Positions 15,757 through 23,682 of a DNA stretch of 64,000 bases are shown here, one piece after another (position 1 is the first letter of the stretch; each line of letters opens with the position of its first letter). The translations under genes and the position numbers were made by a program. Origin of the DNA: Catalinimonas alkaloidigena (GTDB lineage Bacteria; Bacteroidota; Bacteroidia; Cytophagales; Flexibacteraceae); the NCBI RefSeq assembly GCF_900100765.1, contig NZ_FNFO01000003.1:719348-783347 (forward strand). Direction: 5' to 3'. The notes beneath the pieces were generated by a model. The model was not told the DNA's origin, searched no databases, and was given only the letters and a program-made list of their open reading frames with translations.

Positions 15757-16926
15757 ATGCAACTTCTGGAAGTCAACGATAACCCCCAGTACAAGAAAGA
15801 GTTTATTCAATTTCCCGTCCGGCTGTATAAAAACGAAAAGCTCTGGATCCGGCCTATGGATCACGAGATCGAGGAGGTGTTCGATCCCAAGAAAAACAAG
15901 TCGTTCCGACAAGGGGAGTGTATACGTTGGATTCTGCAGAACAACGCGGGCGAAACCATCGGGCGGGTGGCCGCCTTCTTCAATAAGAAAACGGCGCGCT
16001 CGTACGAGCAACCCACCGGTGGCTTGGGCTTTTTCGATTGCATTGACGACGAGGCGGCGGCCTTCCAGCTTTTCGACGCCTGCAAAGCGTGGTTGCAGGA
16101 ACGCGGCATGGAAGCGATGGACGGACCGATCAACTTTGGTGACCGCGACCGCTGGTGGGGCGTGCTGATCGACGGGTTCGACAAGGAGCCGAACTACGGC
16201 ATGTTCTACCACTTTCCGTACTACCAGCGTCTGTTCGAAGCGTACGGGTTTCAGATCTATTACAAACAGTTCACCTACGCGCGCAAGGTGCTCGATCCGC
16301 TTTCCGAACAGGTAAACGCCAAGGCCGAGCGCGTTGCTCGCGACCCAAACTATACGTTCCGGCACATCGAAAAGAAGAAGCTGGATGCGTATGCCGAAGA
16401 GTTCCGCACCATCTACAACAAGGCGTGGACACGTCACCAGGGCGTAGCAGCCATGTCGTCGGCGCAGGCCAAAGGGCTGATGCAGAAAATGAAGCCCATC
16501 CTCGACGAGGACATCATCTGGTTCTCTTATTATAAAGGAGAGCCGGTGGGGTTCTTCATCATTCTGCCGGAATTGAACCAGATTTTCAAACACTTGAATG
16601 GCAAGCTCGACTGGTGGGGCAAGCTTCAGTTTGTCTACCACAAGTGGCGCGGCACCTGCAAAAAAATGTTCGGGGTCGTCTTCGGCATTGTGCCTGAGCA
16701 TCAGGGCAAAGGATTGGAAGGAGCCATGGTGGTGGCGACCGGCAAGCACGTCCAGCACGAAGGATTTCGGTACCAGGATTTCGAGATGAACTGGATCGGC
16801 GATTTCAACCCGAAAATGGTGCACGTTGCCGAACAAATGGGCGGACGCCTGGCCAAAGTGCACGCTACGTATCGCAAACTTTTCGACGAAACCAAGCCCT
16901 TCACACGTGCGAAAGTGATCGAGTAA
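15757..16926 (+). CDS. GNAT-like acetyltransferase, function unknown
   Basis: 389 residues from the ATG at 15757 (MQLLEVNDNPQYKKEF). The N-terminal half has NEKLWIRPMDHEIEEVFDP, FFNKKTARSYEQ and GLGFFDCIDDEAAAFQL. The middle has PINFGDRDRWWGVLIDGF, and the C-terminal part has FGIVPEHQGKGLEGAMV, an acetyl-CoA-binding GNAT-like loop (QGKGLE). Related proteins of this length are common and uncharacterised in Bacteroidota. No signal peptide or membrane helix is seen, so it is cytoplasmic. The substrate is unknown. It stands alone, with non-coding DNA on both sides. Confidence 0.7.
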   Translation: MQLLEVNDNPQYKKEFIQFPVRLYKNEKLWIRPMDHEIEEVFDPKKNKSFRQGECIRWILQNNAGETIGRVAAFFNKKTARSYEQPTGGLGFFDCIDDEAAAFQLFDACKAWLQERGMEAMDGPINFGDRDRWWGVLIDGFDKEPNYGMFYHFPYYQRLFEAYGFQIYYKQFTYARKVLDPLSEQVNAKAERVARDPNYTFRHIEKKKLDAYAEEFRTIYNKAWTRHQGVAAMSSAQAKGLMQKMKPILDEDIIWFSYYKGEPVGFFIILPELNQIFKHLNGKLDWWGKLQFVYHKWRGTCKKMFGVVFGIVPEHQGKGLEGAMVVATGKHVQHEGFRYQDFEMNWIGDFNPKMVHVAEQMGGRLAKVHATYRKLFDETKPFTRAKVIE

Positions 16927-17269
16927 GTGCTGCTTTGGAACCCGTTGCAAGCGATTGCATGCGAAGCTGCAGTTCTACGTGTCGCTCTTACTCCCGGCAG
17001 CTTGCACTGTATGCGCATGCAGTGCGGTGACCGTTGTGGTAGAACCGTGCAAATGCGCTGCAAGTGCCTGATTCTCTACGATGAATAATTCTTTCGAGGC
17101 AAAGCAGTAGTACATCGCTACTTTCTAACGAGCGCTTTTCTTCCTTGAACTTACTGGCGAAAGAGCTACCCGCAATGTCGCTGCGGCAGGCAGGACGAAA
17201 TTGCAATCTTTGAGAATTCAATTCTTAACGACTGCTCCCTCCCTGCGTCTGACACCCAAGTAGTTCTTT
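16927..17269. other. 343-bp intergenic region
   Basis: No gene with support. It contains an almost perfect 22-bp palindrome at 17004-17025 (GCACTG ... CAGTGC arms, with alternating purine-pyrimidine ATGCGCAT in the middle). The promoter of the following sensor gene must be here, but no exact TAnnTTTG was found. Confidence 0.5.
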
Positions 17270-18865
17270 ATGAAAAAAATTACCCGTTTCTTCCAGGAGA
17301 AAGGCATCATGGTGGGCATTGTAACCATTGCAGGTCTCCTTTTGCTGAATGCCGTTCTCACCTACCAGAGTCGCCAGGGCGTGCTGGCTTACAACGAAGG
17401 CCGCGACCGGCTGCGGAACATCGACAAGATCGTCCAGAACATCAACACCGACGTAAAAAATACGGATCTGGGCTTCCGGGGCTTCTACATTGTACCCGAG
17501 GATAAATTTATGATTCCGTATACCCACGCCGTAACCAGCCACAAGCAAAACCTGGATTCGCTGGAGTCGCTGTTGCGGGCGCAGGGGTATCCGCATCCCG
17601 AAGAGGCCCGGCAGGTTAAGCAGGCCATCAGCGAATACATTGCCACCATGGGTCGGATGATCGAATGGAAAAGGCAGGGCAACGAAGAGGCAATTCTAGA
17701 GGTTTTTCAGAAAGATCCGGGCTATGACCTGTACATGAGCTACACCGCTTTCTTCAAAAAAGTGGACCTTTTCCTGGCCGAGTCGGCTGACTTGCAGGAA
17801 GCTCATTACAAAGCAGGCATCAAAATGCTGTTGATCGTGCAGGTACTCCTGATCGGACTGGGGTTGCCGATTCTGATCTGGGTAGTCTACCGGCTCAACC
17901 AAGTGGCGCAAAGCAGGCACAAATTATTTGCCGAACTGGCGCAAAGCAACCGGCAGTACATTTTCTCCGACGGGAACACCGAAGCGACGGTTCAGAACGA
18001 ACAGAGCATTATCAACGGCATCATCGGCAATTTGCAGACGGCGCTTCAATTCATTCACAGCATTACGAACGGGAACTACCAGGTTGAGTGGAGCGGGCTG
18101 AATGCCAGCAATCAACACCTGAATCAGCGCAACCTGGCGGGCGAGCTTCTGCAGATGCGCGACCAGATGCAGCAGGTAAAAGCCGCTGACGAACGACGTC
18201 TGTGGGCCACGGAAGGGATTTCGAAAGTCTCGGAAATTACGCGCCTTCACCAGAACGAAGTCAAAGAACTGTCCGAAAAACTACTCGCCTTTGTGGTGAA
18301 ATACCTGGGCGCAAACCAGGGCGGAATTTTCATTTTGAGCGAGGACGAAAACGATCCGCACCTGCGCATGACGGGATGCTATGCTTACGACAAAAAGCGG
18401 ATTCTGGAACAGCGCATCGAGATCGGTTCCGGAATGGTGGGGCAGGCTTACCTAGAAGGCGAAACGGTGCGTCTCCGCGAAGTGCCGCAGCAGTACGTCA
18501 ACATCACTTCGGGGCTGGGAGAAGCTACTCCGGGCTATCTGTTGATTGTGCCGCTGAAGTTCAACGAGCAGGTGCTCGGCGTAATCGAAGTAGCTTCCTT
18601 TAAAGAACTGGCAGAATACCAAGCCAACTTCGTGGAAGAAATCGGGGAAGCTATTGCGGCGGCGGTTTCGATGGTACGCACTAAAGAACAGACTCAGCAT
18701 CTGTTGGAACAGATGCGCGGTCAGACGGAACAAATGAGCCAGCAGGAAGAGGAGATGCGCCAGAACATGGAGGAGCTGATCGCCACGCAGGAAGAAATGG
18801 AGCGAAAAGCGAAAGAGTACCAGGAAATAATTCAGCAATACGAAACCGAACGCGAAAAGGCCTGA
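17270..18865 (+). CDS. CHASE3/GAF membrane sensor protein without output domain
   Basis: 531 residues. A transmembrane helix at about 13-31, a periplasmic CHASE3-like helical domain at about 35-180 (with GFRGFYIVPEDKF, similar to CHASE3 GxRGY), a second helix at 184-207, then a cytoplasmic linker, a GAF domain at about 325-470 (FVVKYLGANQGGIFIL, MVGQAYLEGETV, LLIVPLKFNEQVLGVIEVAS) and a coiled coil at 475-531 very rich in Gln, Glu and Met. Family members usually end in a histidine kinase or similar domain; this one stops after the coiled coil. It may signal by protein-protein contact or be a truncated sensor. No partner gene is adjacent. Confidence 0.8.
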   Translation: MKKITRFFQEKGIMVGIVTIAGLLLLNAVLTYQSRQGVLAYNEGRDRLRNIDKIVQNINTDVKNTDLGFRGFYIVPEDKFMIPYTHAVTSHKQNLDSLESLLRAQGYPHPEEARQVKQAISEYIATMGRMIEWKRQGNEEAILEVFQKDPGYDLYMSYTAFFKKVDLFLAESADLQEAHYKAGIKMLLIVQVLLIGLGLPILIWVVYRLNQVAQSRHKLFAELAQSNRQYIFSDGNTEATVQNEQSIINGIIGNLQTALQFIHSITNGNYQVEWSGLNASNQHLNQRNLAGELLQMRDQMQQVKAADERRLWATEGISKVSEITRLHQNEVKELSEKLLAFVVKYLGANQGGIFILSEDENDPHLRMTGCYAYDKKRILEQRIEIGSGMVGQAYLEGETVRLREVPQQYVNITSGLGEATPGYLLIVPLKFNEQVLGVIEVASFKELAEYQANFVEEIGEAIAAAVSMVRTKEQTQHLLEQMRGQTEQMSQQEEEMRQNMEELIATQEEMERKAKEYQEIIQQYETEREKA

Positions 18866-18886
18866 CCGCGCTTTTTGCCCGCTACC

Positions 18887-20386
18887 TTATAAAAGGTGCG
18901 TCAGCTCACGTAAGACTTCTGCGTAGGGCCGGCGCACCATTTTTGCTTTCAGCCAGGCATAAAACTGCATTGACTGCAAATCTTCCTGCTCGGTCGGCGC
19001 AAACGCGAAAGACGCCTCTACGTCCTGCTGAAACGCTTCGTGGGTGACCTGCGTCGGCTGGGCCAGCATTTTTTTCAGGAACTGTAGGTAGACGCGCACG
19101 TTGGCGTAAGCCGGTTGCTGTAGCCACTTCCCCAGTCGGCGGTCGATGCTCCGTAGTTTCTGCTCGACCAGATCCGGATCGCCTAGTTCGTAGTGCAGGA
19201 TGAGCTCGCTCAGATTGCGCTTCAGCACCCACTCTTTCCCCATCTTTTTTTCGCACCAGCCGTCCGTATGACGAATCGCTTGCAACACGCGGTTGGCCTG
19301 CCGGTAGTCGCCCGTCTGGAACAGATAGAAGGCGAGATTCAACCGGGCATTCAATTGCACCGGAACAGGTAAGGCGGAGTGTTGAAGCAACGCTTCGAGT
19401 TGGGCGATGGCGGCGGGCAATTCCCCCAGCATCGCCTGATTGGCCGCCCGTAGTAAAGCCGATGCGGGCTGGAACTGCGGATGGTGCTTGTGCGCCAGCA
19501 ACGGTTGCAGCGACGCTAGCGTGTCGAGCGACGCGCGAAATTTCCGGTTGCGGTACTGTACGTGAGCGATCAGGTAGAGCCAGCCCACCTGCAACGACCA
19601 GTGGTGCGGACCGAAGCCCGGCTCGGCGGCGACCTGTCGATACCGTTCGAGCAGAAAGGGTTCGAACGCGTAAAAATCCTTCCGCACCAGCACCGCACTG
19701 CGCGCCATCTGCACCAGTTGAAACGCCAGCCGCGGCCGCTTTCCAACCACACCCGTCAGGTCGTAGGTCCGCAATACTTCTTCCACAATCGCTTCGAAAT
19801 CCAGCACCAGCCCTTGTTGCTTGGCGTTCTGTAGCCGCTGCCGGATCACACTGTAGGCCACCGTGGCCCGCGCTTCTTCGTCCACCCGCTGCCGGTTCGC
19901 CTGCCAGCGCGTAATCAGCTCTTCCAGCGGCTCGGCCCCGTCGCTGTCGGCGTGCTCCAGTTGCCGGTGCAACACGGTTTGTAACAGATCGAACTGTTCG
20001 CGCTCCTCCGCCTGTTGGGCCGCTTTTCGCAGAAACTGCCACGCCAGCGCATCGTGCCCGCTTTCCAGCAGGTATTCGGCCAGGGAGAGTAGCCCGGTGA
20101 TGGAAGCGGTCTGGGCCTGATCGTCCTGCCACCGTTTCAGCAGGATAAATTCGATGACCTGTTGCAGCAACCGTTGGCGCACGGCGTAATACGCGACCGG
20201 GTTGGGCGCTTCGGGGTAAAGGCGCTGACTCAGCTCTTCGGTCGAAACGTCGCGCGCCTGCCGCAGTAGTCGGAAGAGTTGCAAATCTTTCCGGTCTTTC
20301 CGCGTGCGCTGGCGTTGCACAAACTGCGCGAAGCGCTTCTGCTCCTCGGCCGAAAACGTCGCGATGATGGTTTTCAGGTCATCCAT
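18887..20386 (-). CDS. Large helical-repeat protein, function unknown
   Basis: 499 residues, almost all alpha-helical, with TPR-like helix pairs (for example ALAWQFLRKAAQQAEEREQF, ASLDTLASLQPLLAHKH, NLAFYLFQTGDYRQANRVL). No catalytic motif, signal peptide or membrane helix is seen. The N-terminus MDDLKTIIATFSAEEQKRFAQFVQRQ is typical of a group of Bacteroidota proteins with no assigned role. Its start overlaps the stop of the upstream esterase gene by 8 bases, so the two are probably translated together. Most likely a cytoplasmic scaffold. Confidence 0.7.
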   Translation of the reverse strand: MDDLKTIIATFSAEEQKRFAQFVQRQRTRKDRKDLQLFRLLRQARDVSTEELSQRLYPEAPNPVAYYAVRQRLLQQVIEFILLKRWQDDQAQTASITGLLSLAEYLLESGHDALAWQFLRKAAQQAEEREQFDLLQTVLHRQLEHADSDGAEPLEELITRWQANRQRVDEEARATVAYSVIRQRLQNAKQQGLVLDFEAIVEEVLRTYDLTGVVGKRPRLAFQLVQMARSAVLVRKDFYAFEPFLLERYRQVAAEPGFGPHHWSLQVGWLYLIAHVQYRNRKFRASLDTLASLQPLLAHKHHPQFQPASALLRAANQAMLGELPAAIAQLEALLQHSALPVPVQLNARLNLAFYLFQTGDYRQANRVLQAIRHTDGWCEKKMGKEWVLKRNLSELILHYELGDPDLVEQKLRSIDRRLGKWLQQPAYANVRVYLQFLKKMLAQPTQVTHEAFQQDVEASFAFAPTEQEDLQSMQFYAWLKAKMVRRPYAEVLRELTHLL

Positions 20387-21431
20387 GCGGAAAAAGAATG
20401 GGTCGCAACACCGAAGCAGTCATCGAGATGGCTTCGTCCGATTGGTCAAACGCTTCAATGGAAAGAAAGCCGTGGATCATGGTTTCGTACACCACCAACT
20501 GGGTCGGCACGCCCGCTGCCTGTAACTTCTTCGCGTAGGCTTCGCCCTCGCTGCGCAACGGGTCGAATCCGGCCAGCACCACCAGCGCGGGCGGCAAGTT
20601 TTCAAATTCCTTCGCCAGCAGGGGAGAAGCGTAGGGACGAGAGCGGTCGGCCGTGTCGGGCAGGTACTGCCGCGTGTACCATTGGATGCGTTCCGTGGTG
20701 ATGCCGTAGTCCCGTCCGTAGCGCTGGTGCGAGGGCGTGGCAAAGTCGAGCGACTGGGTCGCCGGATAGAACAGTACCTGATAAGCAATCGATGGGCCGT
20801 GGCGGTCGCGCGCCATCTGGGCTACCACCGCCGCGAGGTTTCCGCCTGCGCTGTCGCCCATCACCGCCAGGCGCGTGCTGTCGCCCCCGAGCGCCGCCGC
20901 GTGCTGCGCCACCCAGCGAAGCGCGGCGTACGCATCGTTGGCCGCGGCGGGAAACGGATGCTCCGGCGCGAGTCGGTAATCAACCGAAACGATGATGGCG
21001 CCGGTTTTCTGGGCGAGGCGGGCGCAGACTCCATTGTATTCATCGAGGCTCCCGAACACAAAGCCTCCGCCGTGGAAATACAAAACCACGGGCAGCGCTG
21101 ACGCTTCCGGCTCGGTTGCCGGAAAGTACAGCCGGAGGGGCAACTTCCCCGCTTCCGCCGAAAGGAAGGTATCGACCACTGCCGCGATACGCGCCCGGTA
21201 CGCATCGCTCAGCTTCAGGTCTTCTTCCGCAAACCGGGCGCGCAATTGCGCAACGGGTTGAGTGATATCGGGCGGCGTGTACACCAGACGTAACCCGATG
21301 GTGGCTTTGTAGTCGAGTGGGCCGTAAGGCGTCTGCGTCCACCGGTAGACCACCAGCGCCACCACGCCAATCAAGGTAAGCAGCACGATCCCGGCAAGCA
21401 TTGCCGCCTGTCTTATGCCTCGATATTGCAT
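20379..21431 (-). CDS. Alpha/beta hydrolase (hormone-sensitive lipase family esterase)
   Basis: 350 residues. An N-terminal hydrophobic helix (about 9-29) anchors it in the membrane or acts as a signal. The HSL-family oxyanion motif HGGGFVFGS and the nucleophile motif GDSAGGN (catalytic Ser) are present. The catalytic Asp is in GFDPLRSEG and the catalytic His in MIHGFLS. Such enzymes hydrolyse short acyl esters. The substrate is unknown. It overlaps the helical-repeat gene downstream by 8 bases. Confidence 0.9.
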   Translation of the reverse strand: MQYRGIRQAAMLAGIVLLTLIGVVALVVYRWTQTPYGPLDYKATIGLRLVYTPPDITQPVAQLRARFAEEDLKLSDAYRARIAAVVDTFLSAEAGKLPLRLYFPATEPEASALPVVLYFHGGGFVFGSLDEYNGVCARLAQKTGAIIVSVDYRLAPEHPFPAAANDAYAALRWVAQHAAALGGDSTRLAVMGDSAGGNLAAVVAQMARDRHGPSIAYQVLFYPATQSLDFATPSHQRYGRDYGITTERIQWYTRQYLPDTADRSRPYASPLLAKEFENLPPALVVLAGFDPLRSEGEAYAKKLQAAGVPTQLVVYETMIHGFLSIEAFDQSDEAISMTASVLRPILFPHG

Positions 21432-21530
21432 TCTTTAATGTCTAATCGATATAGATTCAAGATATTGATTATCAAACAGTTGTTGTGAAATCACATTGTT
21501 TGCTGGCATCTAATCTAACGGATTTTCGGT

Positions 21531-21561
21531 TCGCGATCCGTAGTCCTGTGCTCTACCTTCG
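21531..21561 (+). promoter_or_regulatory. Probable promoter of the yiaAB-like gene
   Basis: TTCG (21531-21534), 19 bp, then TACCTTCG (21554-21561): correct spacing with one mismatch in each Bacteroidota element. It would give a leader of about 25 nt. Confidence 0.4.
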
Positions 21562-21589
21562 TTCCTGTTCACACTAAAACACGAATGTT

Positions 21590-21871
21590 ATGGACAATCA
21601 TCTTTTGAACAAGAACACCGCCGCCTACCGCTTCATGACGTGGGCCTCGTTTGTACTGGCCCTGGGACTGACCCTCGGGGGCGTTTGGCTGATGGAATCC
21701 CCAAGCTGGATGAAGTTTTACCTCGTGATGGGCGTCTTCTTCCTGATCAGTTCTGCCTTTACCCTCGCCAAAACGCTGCGCGACGATTTCGAGAACGAAC
21801 GCCTCGTCAACCGCCTGAGCGGGGCGAAGACCGAAAAGATATTGAAGGAATACGAAGACATGACCTACTAA
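21590..21871 (+). CDS. YiaA/YiaB-family two-helix inner membrane protein
   Basis: 93 residues with two transmembrane helices (about 16-36 and 43-63) followed by the conserved LAKTLRDDFENERL of the YiaAB domain. The family has no known biochemical role but is linked to envelope stress. The next gene starts one base after its stop, so they form an operon with the PspA-like gene, which fits a membrane-stress role (inference). Confidence 0.8.
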   Translation: MDNHLLNKNTAAYRFMTWASFVLALGLTLGGVWLMESPSWMKFYLVMGVFFLISSAFTLAKTLRDDFENERLVNRLSGAKTEKILKEYEDMTY

Positions 21872-21872
21872 C

Positions 21873-22595
21873 ATGAGAGACTTATGGAAACGACTGGCCC
21901 GCATCCGTCAGGCCGAACTGCACGTGGCCGTCGACCGCCTGGAAGACCCGGTGGTGATGACGCCGCAGGGCATCCGCGAACTGAAAGCCGACCTGGCGCG
22001 TGCCCTGCGCGGACTGGCGTCGATCAAGGGGGCGCTGCAACGTACCCGCCGCGAAGAGGAACAGGCGCAACAACAGGCGGCCTCGTACGAAGAGAAAGCA
22101 ACGCAACTCCTGCAAAAAAGTGCGGACGGTGCGGTGGAGCCTGCCCTGGCCGACCGCCTCGCGACCGAAGCGCTGAGTCGCCAGCAGGAACACCAGCACC
22201 GCGCCGACCGCCTGACCCTGGAGCGGGAGAAACTGGAAATGTCCGTCCGTAAAATGGAATGCCAGGTACAACAGATGCAGGAGCACATCCAGACGTGGCA
22301 GAACGAATACCGCGTGTTGCGCGCGCGCTCCACCGTGAGTCAGGCCATCCAACAGGCCGAACGCCACCGCCTGCCCCTCGCCAGTTCGGACACGACCGAG
22401 ATGCTGGAGCGCATGCGCGACAAGGTCGACGAGCAGGAAGCGCTGGCCAACGCCTACGGACAACTGGCCGATGCCGATCAGTGCCTCGACCGGGAAATCG
22501 ACAAGACCCTGAAACAAGACGAAGCTTCAGCCGCTCTGCAAGCCCTGAAAAGCAAACTGGGTTTGAAGCGAGCAAACGGCGACGCAAAAGACTGA
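21873..22595 (+). CDS. PspA/IM30-like coiled-coil protein
   Basis: 240 residues, nearly all charged alpha-helix. The start MRDLWKRLARIRQAELHVAVDRLEDPVVM and the Gln/Glu/Arg-rich coiled coil (about 30-150) resemble the PspA/IM30 (Vipp1-like) family, which binds and protects the inner membrane under stress. It ends KSKLGLKR with a basic tail. PspA usually has a short amphipathic first helix; here LWKRLARIRQ could serve. It directly follows the YiaAB-like gene (1 bp). Similarity is recognised by eye and moderate. Confidence 0.65.
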   Translation: MRDLWKRLARIRQAELHVAVDRLEDPVVMTPQGIRELKADLARALRGLASIKGALQRTRREEEQAQQQAASYEEKATQLLQKSADGAVEPALADRLATEALSRQQEHQHRADRLTLEREKLEMSVRKMECQVQQMQEHIQTWQNEYRVLRARSTVSQAIQQAERHRLPLASSDTTEMLERMRDKVDEQEALANAYGQLADADQCLDREIDKTLKQDEASAALQALKSKLGLKRANGDAKD

Positions 22596-22659
22596 TCACA
22601 GTTCAACCGTCGGAAAATAACTTCCGGCGGTTCTTTTTTCACTCACCAACGCAAAAGCG

Positions 22660-22932
22660 ATGCATTCAAAAATCAAATACCAATCCTGGCTGATTTTTCT
22701 CAGCGGTTTTCTGACATTGTCTATGACAACCATCCTACCCGTGGCTGGAGGAGGCGCTTCGATAATTCTACTCTACAGTGTTCCCTTCTTGATTGGCCTA
22801 GGACTAGTCCTTGCCTTACTCTATCATTGGCTGGCGAAGAAAATCAAGCCCGCATTTTGGCGCAATGTCTACTTCGTTGCTAACCTGGGCATCATCATCA
22901 CGCTTACCTTTCTGATTTTTCCTTGGCGATAG
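22660..22932 (+). CDS. Small membrane protein, hypothetical
   Basis: 90 residues with three predicted transmembrane helices (about 9-25, 32-58 and 68-88) and a basic segment HWLAKKIKPAFWR between the second and third. No recognised family. It sits 64 bp after the PspA-like gene and 27 bp before the hydroxylase gene in the same direction, so it may belong to the same transcript. Confidence 0.6.
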   Translation: MHSKIKYQSWLIFLSGFLTLSMTTILPVAGGGASIILLYSVPFLIGLGLVLALLYHWLAKKIKPAFWRNVYFVANLGIIITLTFLIFPWR

Positions 22933-22959
22933 GCGATCATCTTTCTAAAAAGCACTACC

Positions 22960-23679
22960 ATGCTAACTATCATTTTTATCGTTTTTGGTGGCTGTTTTGT
23001 GATCGAGCGGCTCATGCCCGGTTGGACATTACCGGAAGTACCGACCTGGACCATCCGGGTACTGGGCGTCAACTTTGTGCAATTGGGTATCGTGACGCTG
23101 GCGGGCGTAACCTGGGAACGGTGGTTTTCGGCCTGGAGCCTTTTTCATTTGTCCGATCAGGTAGGACCCGCCTGGGGCGGCGTTATCGCTTACTTCATTG
23201 CGACCTTCATTTTCTATTGGTGGCACCGCTGGCGGCATACAGTCGATTTTCTGTGGACGCGATTTCATCAGATTCACCATTCGCCGCAACGGATCGAGGT
23301 GATCACCTCTTTCTACAAACACCCGCTGGAGATGACGGTCAATTCCCTGATCGGCAGTCTGTTGGTCTACACGCTCTTGGGTTTAAGTCTGGAAGCGGGG
23401 GCGGTCTATACGCTATGCACCGCGCTGGGCGAGTTTTTCTACCATACCAACGTAAAGACGCCGCAGTGGATCGGCTACATTTTCCAGCGACCCGAAATGC
23501 ACCGGATTCACCACGAATACAACAAGCACACGAACAACTATGGCGACATTGTCTGGTGGGACATGCTGTTCGGGACGTACGAGAATCCCAAAGAATTCAG
23601 GACCTCGTGCGGTTTCGACAACGAGAAAGAACAGCGACTATTTGAGATGCTACAATTCAAAGATGTGCATAAAGAATAG
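22960..23679 (+). CDS. Sterol desaturase / fatty acid hydroxylase family protein
   Basis: 239 residues, four or so membrane helices, with the di-iron histidine motifs of the family in order: HRWRH, HQIHH (about residues 100-107) and HRIHHEYNKH (about 179-188). Members use O2 and two irons to hydroxylate or desaturate lipids, sterols or carotenoids at the membrane. The substrate cannot be told from sequence. It closes the yiaAB/PspA-like group and ends 3 bp from the convergent T9SS cargo gene. Confidence 0.88.
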   Translation: MLTIIFIVFGGCFVIERLMPGWTLPEVPTWTIRVLGVNFVQLGIVTLAGVTWERWFSAWSLFHLSDQVGPAWGGVIAYFIATFIFYWWHRWRHTVDFLWTRFHQIHHSPQRIEVITSFYKHPLEMTVNSLIGSLLVYTLLGLSLEAGAVYTLCTALGEFFYHTNVKTPQWIGYIFQRPEMHRIHHEYNKHTNNYGDIVWWDMLFGTYENPKEFRTSCGFDNEKEQRLFEMLQFKDVHKE

Positions 23680-23682
23680 CTT

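Noticed and set aside
15679-16950. 423-codon minus-strand open frame
   Set aside because: Antisense to the GNAT-like gene, which has a promoter element and a family motif; the antisense product has no recognisable motif.
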